From Lojkania enalia (taxonomy: Eukaryota; Ascomycota; Dothideomycetes; Pleosporales), in contig ML986621.1 of assembly GCA_010094045.1 (NCBI GenBank), forward strand, positions 124,001 through 188,000: a stretch of DNA of 64,000 nt, read 5' to 3'. This document shows, one piece after another, positions 54,484 to 64,000 of this stretch. The notes beneath the pieces are model-generated. The model saw only the letters and a list, made by a program, of their open reading frames with translations, was not told the origin of the DNA and searched no databases. A program made the translations under genes and the position numbers. Position 1 is the stretch's first letter, and every line of letters starts with the position of its first letter.

Positions 54484-55753
54484 AGAGAGGGTTGAGCGGC
54501 TGACAGCCTTATGGATAAGAGTGACGGGAGCAATGCACTTTTGATGGAGATGGGCAGAGTACTAATCGCGTCAACAGCAATCTCATATCTTGATAGGTAT
54601 TGAGATCGCCCCAGCCAAAAACATGCCCTTTACCTATCAGGTCGTTGAAGGGTTGAGCTTAGCCGAATTTCTGTCCAGTTGCCATTTTGAAGGCGCAGAG
54701 CGTTGCATCACAGGGATCAAACCGAGGCATAAGTGGGACAAAGAGCTAGGACGAGCGATTAGTGATAGTACTAGGGTCATACGAGACTGTAACTTAGCAT
54801 AAGATCCCCAGGCATGAAGGGAGGTATGTACCATGTTAAGCTGCCTTCTACTTGTCCCTCAGAAATCGAGGTTTCCTTGGTTTTGAAACATATAGTTTCT
54901 TTTAGGAACGTGAGAGCCGGGCGTAAGACCCGAAACTCAACACCTTAAGAAATCCACGAATTTAATAGCGAGATAGCTAATCTTTAATATCAATTAGCGT
55001 AGAATACCTTCAACATTTGGAAGCTTCAAATTGGGCATAATTACAGGGTGTTTTAATGTTAAAAGTCAATTATTCATGGACCTAATGCACGGCCCTTAAA
55101 TCCGGGATTCCCACAAGAGACAGTATACGGTTGCTAAACGAGCTCACGATAGTCCCGTAGTAGCGCAAGGGCCTATAAGTAGTGCTCACCTACAAACTTC
55201 CAAATTAGTCGTTCCGAATGCAGCGCAAGAACGAGAGTAAATTAAAGGGATTGTAGGTTGTTTCATGACCACTGATGATATTCGGTGTAATGACACACCC
55301 ACAATATCATGCGCTACATCGCCGCTATTGTAGTCAAAAGCGGGGAGTAAACGATTCATGGAGTAATAACAAAGCTAGGGTTGGACGCAAATACTTAGCG
55401 CTCTTGGGGGGTGAATAAGCATCCAACTTTCCAGCCCAAGTCTCGTAATTACCCGCATCCTACAGACACCTTTACGATGCCTGCACGGGCTAGCGCCAGC
55501 TTCGCATCTAGCGCCCCAATTAAAATTCTATTTTTGAGGTGAATGCGTCTGTTCTCTTGGTACGCCTAAAGTCTATGATTTCATAGCTTCAAATTTCAAC
55601 GATCCCCCAAATGTCGACTCCTCGAAGTTAACACAGGGCTATGAATACCTGCTGAACTCACCAGTCGTAGTACCAGTCGAATTCGACGACTTTCTAGGAT
55701 CTTTCTAAAAGTTCTTGCTGCACATTAAACTCCGTATACCGATCAACTCATTG
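54484..55753. other. Intergenic, no supported gene
   Basis: About 1.3 kb, AT-rich. The frame at 54590-54802 has no motif. No RNA gene or repeat was recognised. Confidence 0.45.
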
Positions 55754-55761
55754 TATATATA
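55754..55761 (+). promoter_or_regulatory. Candidate TATA box for the esterase gene
   Basis: TATATATA, 69 nt upstream of the esterase ATG at 55830, followed by a short C/T-rich leader. Confidence 0.5.
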
Positions 55762-55829
55762 CGCTACTCGTCTCGGAATCTTCCTACACCATTCAGTTCT
55801 CCTTTTGAGGTACTTCGGGAGCTCTCACG

Positions 55830-56841
55830 ATGATCGTACTTTTCATTCTTGCACCACTGCTTTTACCCTTTTATATTGCAAATGCTGTACCATCTAATGG
55901 TTGTGGAAAGAAACCGTCCGTTGAGCTCGGGCACTCAACGGATCTCACCATCACGAGTGATAGTGGAGTCTCGCCGCGAAAGTACCGCATCCATGTTCCC
56001 GAAACTTATGACATGAATGTTGATGTTCCACTTATCCTATCTTTTCATGCCAGGGGCAAGAACACGACATATCAGGAACACCTTTCTCAGTTCTCTAATG
56101 CATCGTATGGGTTTCAAGGGATCACTATTTATCCTGAAGGAATTCCTGTGCGTTATAAAATTAATCTACACTACATTACCCTAGCGAGTAACAGATTTGC
56201 AGATCAACGGAGACACTTACCAATGGCAAGGAGACCCAGACGCTCCCGAATCCATAGACGACATCAAATTCACAATGGAGCTACTCGACGAACTTTTCGA
56301 TAACTATTGTATCAATACTGCGCGTGTATATGCGGCGGGGAAATCTAATGGCGGCGGGTTTACTAGCTTGCTTGCGTGTGACCCTGTCGCAACCAAAAAA
56401 ATTGCAGCCTTCGCACCCGTATCGGGCGCAATCTATCTCAATCCAGACACTGAGGAGCTTCCGCCCTGCAAACCATCTAGTAAAAGAGAGGTGATCCCCA
56501 TCATGGAGTTTCACGGTTGGAAAGATGAGGTAATCTATTATGTAGGTGATAACAACACCAGGGACAACGGGGTAACGGTTCCCATCATCGACTGGGTGAA
56601 AGATTGGGCTGCACGCGACGGCTTCGATCCTGACGCACCGGAAATTACATATCTCTGCTCAGGAGTCAGAAACGTCACGAAATATAGCTGGCAAGATACG
56701 GTGGTGCACTACAACGTGAGCAATTATGGTCATGCCTGGCCCAGCACATTCGCGAACGAAGATACCTCCAGGACGACTTGCAAGGAGGCGGAAGCAACGA
56801 GCGAGATATTGAAGTGGTTCGCGAAGTGGAGTTTATTGTAA
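55830..56841 (+). CDS. Secreted feruloyl-esterase-like (PHB-depolymerase-fold) hydrolase
   Basis: Two exons (55830-56147, 56203-56841; 55-nt intron) give 318 aa. A signal peptide (MIVLFILAPLLLPFYIANA) precedes SNGCGK, a typical mature start. The alpha/beta-hydrolase core has RKYRIHVPETYD, PLILSFHARG, the nucleophile GKSNGGG (Ser at about 154), Asp in MEFHGWKDE and His in NYGHAWPSTF. This arrangement matches type C/LpqC-like feruloyl and acetylxylan esterases, which free ferulate from plant cell-wall polysaccharides. The oxyanion-side HARG replaces the more usual HGxG-type motif. N-glycosylation sequons are frequent. Substrate is inferred from family only. Confidence 0.85.
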
Positions 56842-57948
56842 TAATGTGGTATGTAGAGCATGCGATAGTTCCTATGTGGAATTATGTCAATACTAACTCG
56901 AACAGCCATAGATCGTAACAGTGGTCGCCCTATACTCGAAGATCGTAGGCTAGCTCGCTTTATAGTAATGTTGTAAATTCCTCTATTCAGAACGTTTTAG
57001 ATTAAGTTAGCATATTTCTATTTGGTAACTGTCGCATGTGGTATAGCACTAGTTCCAGGTCAAATACTAGAGTCATACTGTTGTTAGGTTTCAAACCGTT
57101 TTGGGACCTCTTCCATTTTTTTTCAACGCTATATTATTTAGTTTTTCACTTGCCTCTGAATATTTCGCCTCTCTTTGACTCGAATCAGTCAACTAAAAAC
57201 TCAAGCAAAGTACCTGCTATTCCTAGCGCCACTTGCTTGAAAAAGGACCTGATCATCTTATCGATCTGCGTGCACGGTTTCAGCTTCGCAGCTCGGAGTC
57301 CCGCCTCACGCGGCTACGGGTACTACCACAGGCCAACATATTATGACTAGCGAATCGTAGCGGAGCATTCATCACGGAAGCGGATCTCAGGCGACCCGTA
57401 TGACATCAAAGGGCGTAGATAGCTTTTCGACTAGTCGGCTGAGTTTTATCCTTTTCATTTATATTCAGACGGCCCCACGTGATCACTCAAAGACCGGGCT
57501 CTACTTAATCACGCGACTAGTCCATGGTACTAGGAAGTTCACACCGAAGTAGACCCGGACCTGTTGTTTTCGGTAAACTATCTGCATCGATTCTGGGGCC
57601 CCACACTAGGATACCCGAACCGAGGCATGTATGTAGACCTACCTACTTAGATTTCTCCAACATCGACGGACGGGATCGAATGAGGACGTAGTTGAGCCGC
57701 CGCATCAACGGTGACTGATTGTAGTCATTATTCCATCAAGACCAAAAACTTATGGTTTAGAGAAGCAAATTGCTTGTATAAACTTTAACGTGTTGAGCTA
57801 TTGGTGGGATCGAGTGAATTTGTAAGCACACCATTAACGGAGACAGCGATTTCCTATCTGACATTTACAGAAAAAAAATAGAAATAAAAATAAAAACATA
57901 ACATAAGCTGGTTTCTGGAATATATTTTTTTTCGGTTATTGTTACAAT
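56842..57948. other. Intergenic, no supported gene
   Basis: About 1.1 kb. The frame at 57036-57350 has no motif. A-rich simple sequence occurs at about 57869-57903, just upstream of the next gene. Confidence 0.45.
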
Positions 57949-59302
57949 ATGGCAGATTTCGAGAAAATAATCGAGAAGGCAGTCGCGGACCAAGTGATTC
58001 CAGGCTGCACCGTGCATGCAATTAATCGCGATGGTACCCTGAATACCCCCATCGAACTAATCATACCTACATATCAACTAACACGCATTGTTAGGCACGT
58101 TTAAATATGCCAAAACATTTGGCACACGCTCCATCCGCCCAGGCGAAGACCAATCTCCTCTCCAATTCAACACCATAATGTGGATAGCATCCTGCACAAA
58201 ACTCATGACCTCAATCTGCGCCCTGCAACTCGTCGAACGCGGGAAACTGTCTCTCGATGAGCCCATCTACGCCATCATCCCCGAGCTCAGGGACCGGCAA
58301 ATCCTTACGGGCTTCAATGAAGATGGCACGCCGATCTTGACTCCGCCCACGAACCCCATCACGTTACGACTCCTGCTATCCCATTCCAGTGGCCTAACAT
58401 ACGAGGCTATGCATCCACTAACTATGGCCTACGTACAAAACTACGAAAAACGGCCGTTCTCTACCTCGGGCCACCTCCTCAAGCGATTCAGCTGCCCCAT
58501 GGTCTTCGAGCCCGGCACCGCATGGATGTACGGACCCAGTATCGATTTCGCCGGGCTAATGGTCGAACGCGTGTCCGGCATGACGCTCGAGGAGTTTATG
58601 CGGGAGAATCTATGGAACCCGCTAGGCATCAAAGACATGACCTTCAGCCTGTCCAAGCGCCCCGATCTCGAGAAGCGCATGGCAGACATGTGCAAGCGGG
58701 ATCCGGAGACGGGCAAAGTCGTTCCCGACGACGCGAAGTCCGTCTACGCTTTCAGCGACGATGGCGAGGATTGTTTGGGCGGCCAGGGCGTCTTCTCGTG
58801 CGGCGAGGAGTATATCAAGGTCTTGTATGCGCTGCTGATTGCGGATGAGGATGAGATGATTTTGAAAAGGAGCACAGTGGAGGAAATGTTTAAGCCGCAG
58901 TTATCGGAGACGGCGTCCGCGGCCTTGAATGCAATTACTAGCAATCCGGCTTTCAACGACGCGTTGGGCGGGACGCCGCCTGATATCAAGGATGACTGGG
59001 GGCTGGGTGGGCTGATGCTGACAAGTGATGCGCCGGACGGGAAGAGAGCGGGGACGATGATCTGGGGAGGGTATCCGAACTTGGCCTGGGTAAGTCTAGC
59101 ACAATGGATCTGGGCGAAAAAATATATATGCGCGTATGCTAACCATAGGTAGTTCTGTGACCGAAAGGCTGGCCTTTGTGGGATTTGGGCACAGCAGACT
59201 GTCCCGCCAGGGGATAAAGTGTCCGCGGCTTTAACAAGGGTGTTCGAGGCTGGAATGTATGACATGTATAACAAGAGCCGGGATATGAGTCCACGCCTCT
59301 AG
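57949..59302 (+). CDS. LovD/beta-lactamase-like serine esterase or transesterase
   Basis: Three exons (57949-58033, 58095-59089, 59153-59302; introns 61 and 63 nt) give 409 aa. The N-terminus (MADFEKIIEKAVADQVIPGC) is typical of the family. The class C beta-lactamase-type SxxK motif is SCTK (Ser61, Lys64) in WIASCTKLMTSICALQLVE. LLLSHSSGL follows, then the Tyr motif at YGPSIDF (about 173) and the third box near IWGGYPNLAW. Members include LovD acyltransferase, EstB-type esterases and fungal secondary-metabolite transesterases. No signal peptide is present, so it is probably cytosolic. The neighbouring genes do not form a metabolite cluster, so the substrate is unknown. The last exon boundary (GTAG/TTC) was chosen because it gives the conserved FCDRKAG continuation. 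Confidence 0.85.
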
Positions 59303-59798
59303 AAATGATTTAAATGAAATTTGATATTCAAGTTAGGCATGAGTTATGACTCTACCCGGAGATTCATGTAAGCTGTACAGTGATTACTACATGCAAGTGC
59401 CCTGCATCAGCACTTGATCGAAATAGCTAAGACTTTACAACTATGATTCATTCATCACCTATTCGCTTTCGAATTAGGACCGACATCTTGAATTGCATCA
59501 GCATAGATAGAATACATCCGAGTTATCAGTTGAAGTGTTTCATCTCAGAGGCGTCCGGGAAAATGGAGCGACAGCCTCACACCCCTTTCAATTCATTAGC
59601 GCATTCAATATTCTTACACCCCTCATACTCTTTGAAAATTCCTACATTATCCCCAAAGCTCCAAGATGTTGATGGTTTGATTTCGTTCGAGGCTCATCAC
59701 TTCAGGGCCTCAGACTTCCCCAGTATCAATTCCATCAGCACCACCTCCTTGGAGCTTCAAACATGGTTAGGATTTCTTGATCGCCCATTTTAGTCCTC
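59303..59798. other. Convergent 3' intergenic region
   Basis: Between the LovD-like gene (+) and the 555-aa gene (-). A plus-strand frame at 59443-59793 (116 codons) has no motif or signal peptide and is not called. Confidence 0.4.
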
Positions 59799-61564
59799 TT
59801 ACTTTGCCTCGTCATTATCCTCAGCGCTGTGGTATTCGTTAGTGATGTATTAAGCTCTATCCGGAAGTGATTAAGCTTACAACCAGATAATCTCACACTT
59901 CATATTCGGTGCGGTTTTGAATGCCCAAAGGATCAAGGCCTCATCGTCCGCTAGATCAATACTCGAGAGGAACGGATCATTCTTGAAGCTATCTAGTCCT
60001 CGAAGGGTCTCTGCCATCTCTTTGAGCTTGGTTTCATAATCTTCGGGTTCAGGGGTTGGAGGATCGTTGTAATGCTCCCGCCACTGCTCTGGATCGAAAT
60101 GCTCAACCAAGTCCGCAATCGAACGTTGTTCAAGGACATTAAGCTCCCTGACAGGCTTGAACTGCAGGCCTATTCTGTTAATGGGCGATCGTCTTTGAGA
60201 GAAATTTACGTACTAGCCATGTGACAGCCAAAATGGTGCCCTTCTGCTTGTCCACAATCCATGCAAGAAAAAGGCATTCCAATCAATTCCCTCGAGTTGA
60301 TTAAAAGTTTGTCCGGTGAAAGGATGGCATAAAGGTTGACGTCCCGTGGTATAGGCTCGGCTGTCTCATCTGTTGGTGATATTGCCTGGTATGTCGGAGA
60401 ATCCAAAGTGGTCTCGAAGGGTGTTCTTGGAAATAGAGACGATTCCTCGGGTATAACTGATCCTCTGGTGAGCGGTGGGGCCAGTTCCATGCTTGGATCT
60501 ATGCCTTGGCCGGGAATGGATGATAGGCCCTCTTCTTCGTCAGAACTCTCGTACTCAACCAGTCTGTTGCCCGTTTCTGGCTCTTTCGATCGACTGGGTT
60601 TGCCTTTATTTTCAGCGGTGCTATCCTTGATGCCTACATTCGGTCTATTTGGCAATATTAGCCCTCTCCATGTGGATGGTGACGAATAACGTGGATTAAT
60701 GGCTCGATTTGGCACTCCCTTGCGACGCGAGCTTGGCGATTGCAGCGGTGGAAGAGTACTGGGTTGGTGTAAGGGTTTAGGTAGATTTTTCGCTCTTTTA
60801 GACTCGCCCCTAGGGCATGCATATAGGTTTTGTACATCTAGATCGGCTGTTGAACTGTATCTCCGTTTTTTGTTTCCATTTTGGCCGTGTTGATATCGAG
60901 AGATTGAAGGCGGCACGCTCCAGATAGTAGGTGAGAGTGGGCTTGCTGTAGAGTCTAGTGCGTCACTGCCGGAAGGCCTGGCGTGGATTATCTGAACTTG
61001 GCTCGGGGAAGCATTCCCTAGGGTTGCCTGAGGCCGGGCTACGCTTGTGGCAATTCCAGGTTCCGCATAGAACGTCGCTCCTGAAATTATTCTTGAAGAC
61101 TGCTGTGCAGTTGCCGTAAGAGAGTGGACGGTGCTCAGTTGCGCTCTAAGCTTCTCCTTTCGATGTTTGAGCAGCACACTGTCCAGGTCAACGGGATATG
61201 TTGGGATCTCGTATCCAAACCAGGCCAGGCCTAGTAGCTTGCGCTCTGCCGCAATATCTTCGAGGTGCTGTTTGGCAGTCCCACGCCTCTGCAGCCGGAA
61301 AGAATCTGCCTCCCCGGGCATCCACCGAATCTCGATATCATCTGGAGATCCGTCACCTCGGACTTCAGCAACTAGAACAGCCTCTGGACACCTGAAGCCA
61401 CTCCGATAAGCGCGGCCATCGTCACCGGCAGTCCCTTCGGAATGAAAGCGCCAGTACCCGTGCTTGAGGTGGGACTCCTGCACGGTCAAGACGAAACGCT
61501 GGAAGTCACCATTGGGCGCAACTGCCCCCGTATACGCCCCGCTGGCATACGTTGGCTGGGCCAT
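59799..61564 (-). CDS. Protein of unknown function with possible Cys/His metal site (555 aa)
   Basis: Three exons (61564-60214, 60169-59881, 59826-59799; introns 44 and 54 nt) give 555 aa. I do not recognise a named family. Residues 1-100 look like a folded domain (SGAYTGAVAPNGDFQRFVL, HLKHGYWRFHSEG, YRSGFRCPEAVLVAEVRGDG). A short helical part follows (EDIAAERKLLGLAWFGYEIP). The middle (about 150-400) is Ser/Pro-rich and probably disordered, with an NKKRRYSS basic run that could be a nuclear signal. At about 430-448 is CMDCGQAEGHHFGCHM, a Cys/His cluster that could bind zinc. The C-terminal 100 residues are acidic and helical (VEHFDPEQWREHYNDP, ADDEALILWAFKTAPNM). The gene is well formed and no decay is seen. 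Confidence 0.75.
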
Positions 61565-63488
61565 GGCAGGCTTCCAGTGTGAGGTAGTCAGCGGCGTACC
61601 GGGTACCGTGTGATGCGATGGCTGTGCGGACGACCGCTATGGCAGGCTGTGCGTTGGCGAAATAAAGTCGGCACAGGCACTGCTCAATGCCCGCAGATAG
61701 ACGGGCTGCTCGCAACTATATAAGGCCCAGACAGAGTGTGGCTGGCGTGGTTAGTGCGGGAAACAGTGAAGGAAAGACCCCAAGTCGAAATCGCCAAAAG
61801 CGGAAGCCGTAAACAAAGCAAACAGAGCTACTCCTCGCCGTTTGATCGCTTGTGCCACCATAAGGGTGAGATGGCACTCGATGTCCTTCGGTGTGTACTA
61901 CTTCGGTCGTGCACTTCGCCAAACCAGAAGCAGCTCCGTGGCTATGACTTGGTGGAAGACCCCGAGAACTCCCTGTATCGAACAAGGAAAGCGTTGTCTG
62001 ATGGGCAAACGGGAGGTTGCGTTGCCTAGAGGACGACGCCAAGGGAATATAAACGCGTTGAATCTGCTCTTTACGAAGATATGTCCGCACTGCGGTCATC
62101 TCACTCCCGAGAGCGAGTGCTCCCTCCATATTCCAAGCTTTCTATTCCGTACGCACAATTCCACGTAATTTAAAGCCGCGAGAAATGCCCATTTTCGGTG
62201 GCCTCCTTGGCCTTAGCGCTCGACTTCAGTAATTGATTGTCTTCTCACCGCCACACTTGCTTTACGGGCTTCTCCTTCACTCGTAGTCTGAGCTGCTCAC
62301 ATTCCTTTATATAGAAATTTACTGTGCAATGCTGGGTGATCACCGAGCTGGGATTTGTCGCGTAAATTTAAAACCTCTCACCTACGAATGAAGGTCTCAA
62401 GACCGGACAAATTTGCCACCTGCGCAACACGCAAATACATTGAAGCCGCGACCAATGGATCAGAAGCCGCCAAAAACACGTCTTCATAAGATAAAAGAGG
62501 AGCCATTCATTCAATTATCATAGACGCTCACCATGACTTGGAGGTCTTTTGGATTTCCTTGGCGGAAGAATTAGGGGGAGAAAGCTGGGCTCGTTCCTCC
62601 CGACATGAACGCTAAGAGTATAGGTTCGGGGTCCCAACGAGTGTGCCAAAAATTGTCTTTATGAGATAGAGTTGTGAGCCTCCCACGGGGCTTAGGAAGG
62701 AAGGCGTTTCGAGCCTTCTAACCGCAGTGTCCTATCGTTGGATGGCGTTTTCGAGCTTCTGTGGGACTAGGAGACTGCTGCGTATAACTAGGGTTTGTGC
62801 CGCATAGATAACCCTCGAGTTTCTTGGGGGACGCCTTTCTTTTGTCATTTTTTTTTTCCTAGTAAGAAACTTCGTATTTCGCGTGCCAGTTTTCTGATAA
62901 TGGTCCGGTCGGTGGCTCTCAAGGAGTTAAAGTCGCACACTACGGGACTATGTTCTAGTAGCATCCATTGTTCTGCTTCTTCGTGTCCTTGTTCTTTTTA
63001 GATTTTCCTCCTCCTTTCTCCAGAACATTCATTGCAAGGAGCAGGAGAGGAAATAAGTGACGGCTAGTCGTGGAACTGCTGTGCTGGCCTTCCGTACCCA
63101 TCGATTCGGCGCCTTGTTCGCTCCGTTGACCGAAAGCCGAGAAAAGCCAACACAAGCATAGGGCGATGCTCCGGCAATATCCTGCGTGTATTGTGTTTTA
63201 TGCATCGAATCCAGGATGAGAACCATATCGCCCCACATGGTAAACTGCGGGGGCGGGGTCCTCTAGCTATCAGCCAAGCTACAAACATCTTAGAAGGACG
63301 AGTGTCTAGAGCTTTCTAGGTATAAGCTGAATCCTTACTTGCACATCACACGAATTGCCGAATCGTACAAGAACTAATTAGGTGTCAGGTTGCATTGGAA
63401 TCATGGGGTTTCTCGCACACAAAACCCCCACCCCCCGGGTGTCCAATGGCACGCTATTGCCGAACAGGTAGTGAGCTGCGATGTACAA
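61565..63488. other. Intergenic, no supported gene
   Basis: About 1.9 kb of promoter side for two divergent genes. Overlapping frames on both strands at 61506-62168 and 62795-63288 show no motifs. A poly-T run occurs near 62849. A TATATAAGG near 61716 has no credible downstream ORF. Confidence 0.45.
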
Positions 63489-63499
63489 TATATTAAATA
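63489..63499 (+). promoter_or_regulatory. Candidate TATA element for the TauD-like gene
   Basis: TATATTAAATA-like sequence 86 nt upstream of the ATG at 63575. Confidence 0.35.
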
Positions 63500-63574
63500 G
63501 GCGAACAATGCAAGATATTTCATTCAGTTCTTTACGACACTATTGAGGTTCAGCATAGCTATTTGACTCTCATA

Positions 63575-64000
63575 ATGCCAGGTCTACTTCAAGACACTCC
63601 CTTCCAAACCATCACGGTCAAGGAACTGCACCCCACTTATGTGGCCGAAATACATGGCGCAGACTTTGAGAACATGTCGGATGAGCAATTCAGAGAGATC
63701 AAGGCCGCCATGGCGAAAGTGAGCAACAACATCACCGTGCGACTGCCAGACTGACCCAACCCAGTACGGCGTCCTCGTCTTTCGCAAGACGGGCCTCACT
63801 GATGACCAGCACGTCGCCTTCTCCGCCCGAATTGGGGAGCTTGACAATGTGAAGCGCTACCTGACCGGTGGCCGGAAGTTGCGCTACAAGCACGTGGAAC
63901 TCTTCGATGCCGGGAACGTTGACGACGAAGGCAACGCTATCCACCCGGACTCCCCTCGATCACACTATAATAAAGGAAACGCCTTATTCCATGTCGACTC
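63575..64000 (+). CDS. TauD/TfdA-family Fe(II)/2-oxoglutarate dioxygenase, 5' part only
   Basis: The gene is cut by the window end. Exon 1 (63575-63718) and exon 2 (63765 onward) join in phase across a 46-nt intron (GTGAGC...CCCAG) and give the first 126 or so residues. The start is MPGLLQDTPFQTITVKEL, followed by YVAEIHGADF and MSDEQFREIKAAMAK. YGVLVFRKTGLTDDQHVAFS and IGELDNVKRY match the N-terminal half of fungal alpha-ketoglutarate-dependent 2,4-D/sulfonate dioxygenases. The iron-binding HxD motif is just visible as FHVD (His124, Asp126) at the edge. The second His and the Arg that binds 2-oxoglutarate lie outside the window. The substrate cannot be told from this part. Confidence 0.9.

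Noticed and set aside
59443..59793. 116-codon plus-strand frame
   Set aside because: Lies in the convergent 3' region opposite the end of the 555-aa gene. No motif and no clear promoter.
55830..64000. Possible secondary-metabolite cluster (esterase, LovD-like transesterase, TauD-like dioxygenase)
   Set aside because: No polyketide synthase, NRPS, terpene synthase or pathway regulator is present. The genes are in mixed orientation with an unrelated gene between them.
1..64000. CRISPR arrays, bacterial operons, integrated prophage
   Set aside because: No regularly spaced direct repeats. Intron-rich genes and eukaryotic gene content exclude a prokaryotic origin.

Overview
This window is nuclear DNA of a filamentous ascomycete. 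The evidence is short spliceosomal introns (mostly 46-65 nt, GTANGT donors, CTAAC/CTAAT branch sites close to the acceptor), an S/T-rich Pezizomycotina-type proteome, a HET-domain gene relic, and recognisable fungal housekeeping genes (CENP-A, NOP2, GET5, cofilin, HSP60, CWC27, DER1, an ALE1-type MBOAT). Gene style suggests Leotiomycetes, but that is an inference I cannot test here. I rebuilt exon models by hand from reading frame, splice signals and phase; each spliced model below keeps one reading frame.

Layout. 0-6 kb: a decayed HET-domain gene, a pyridine-nucleotide disulfide oxidoreductase (-) and a MARVEL-type membrane protein (+). 6-12.7 kb: a gene-poor block holding one intact glutathione transferase of the ECM4/Xi type (+) and a decayed minus-strand coding relic. 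12.7-22 kb: a PAF-acetylhydrolase-like lipase (-), an ALE1-like lysophospholipid acyltransferase (-) head to head with the spliceosomal cyclophilin CWC27 (+), then a membrane-anchored F-box/Cys-rich protein (+). 22.5-28 kb: a doubtful small repeat-bearing gene, a 779-aa putative nuclear protein with a Myb/SANT-like segment, and a broken gene fragment. 28.6-30.6 kb: a sugar transporter (-).

32.4-39.5 kb is a dense housekeeping block: NOP2 (-) and GET5 (+) share a promoter, followed by cofilin (-) and mitochondrial HSP60 (-). 41-45 kb holds two more putative Myb/SANT-like proteins, so three such genes lie within 21 kb. 45.6-51.5 kb: a secreted GMC oxidoreductase (-), CENP-A (-) and DER1/derlin (+), the last two divergent. 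51.9-64 kb is richer in secreted and metabolic enzymes: an S1/P1 nuclease, a frameshifted Cys-rich membrane protein, a feruloyl-esterase-like hydrolase, a LovD/beta-lactamase-like esterase, a conserved-looking protein of unknown function, and the 5' part of a TauD/TfdA dioxygenase cut by the window end.

I found no operon-like or biosynthetic cluster logic. Several genes are functionally linked only in general terms: HSP60 and CENP-A are core cell biology, GET5 and DER1 both serve ER protein handling, and MBOAT and PAF-AH both act on lysophospholipid-type substrates. The most notable points are gene-architecture oddities: a cofilin gene with a 3-nt coding first exon and an 11-nt micro-exon, a CENP-A gene with two stop-free introns whose lengths are multiples of three, and a GC-AG intron in the acyltransferase. 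Others are the trio of Myb/SANT-like proteins and several genes caught in decay.
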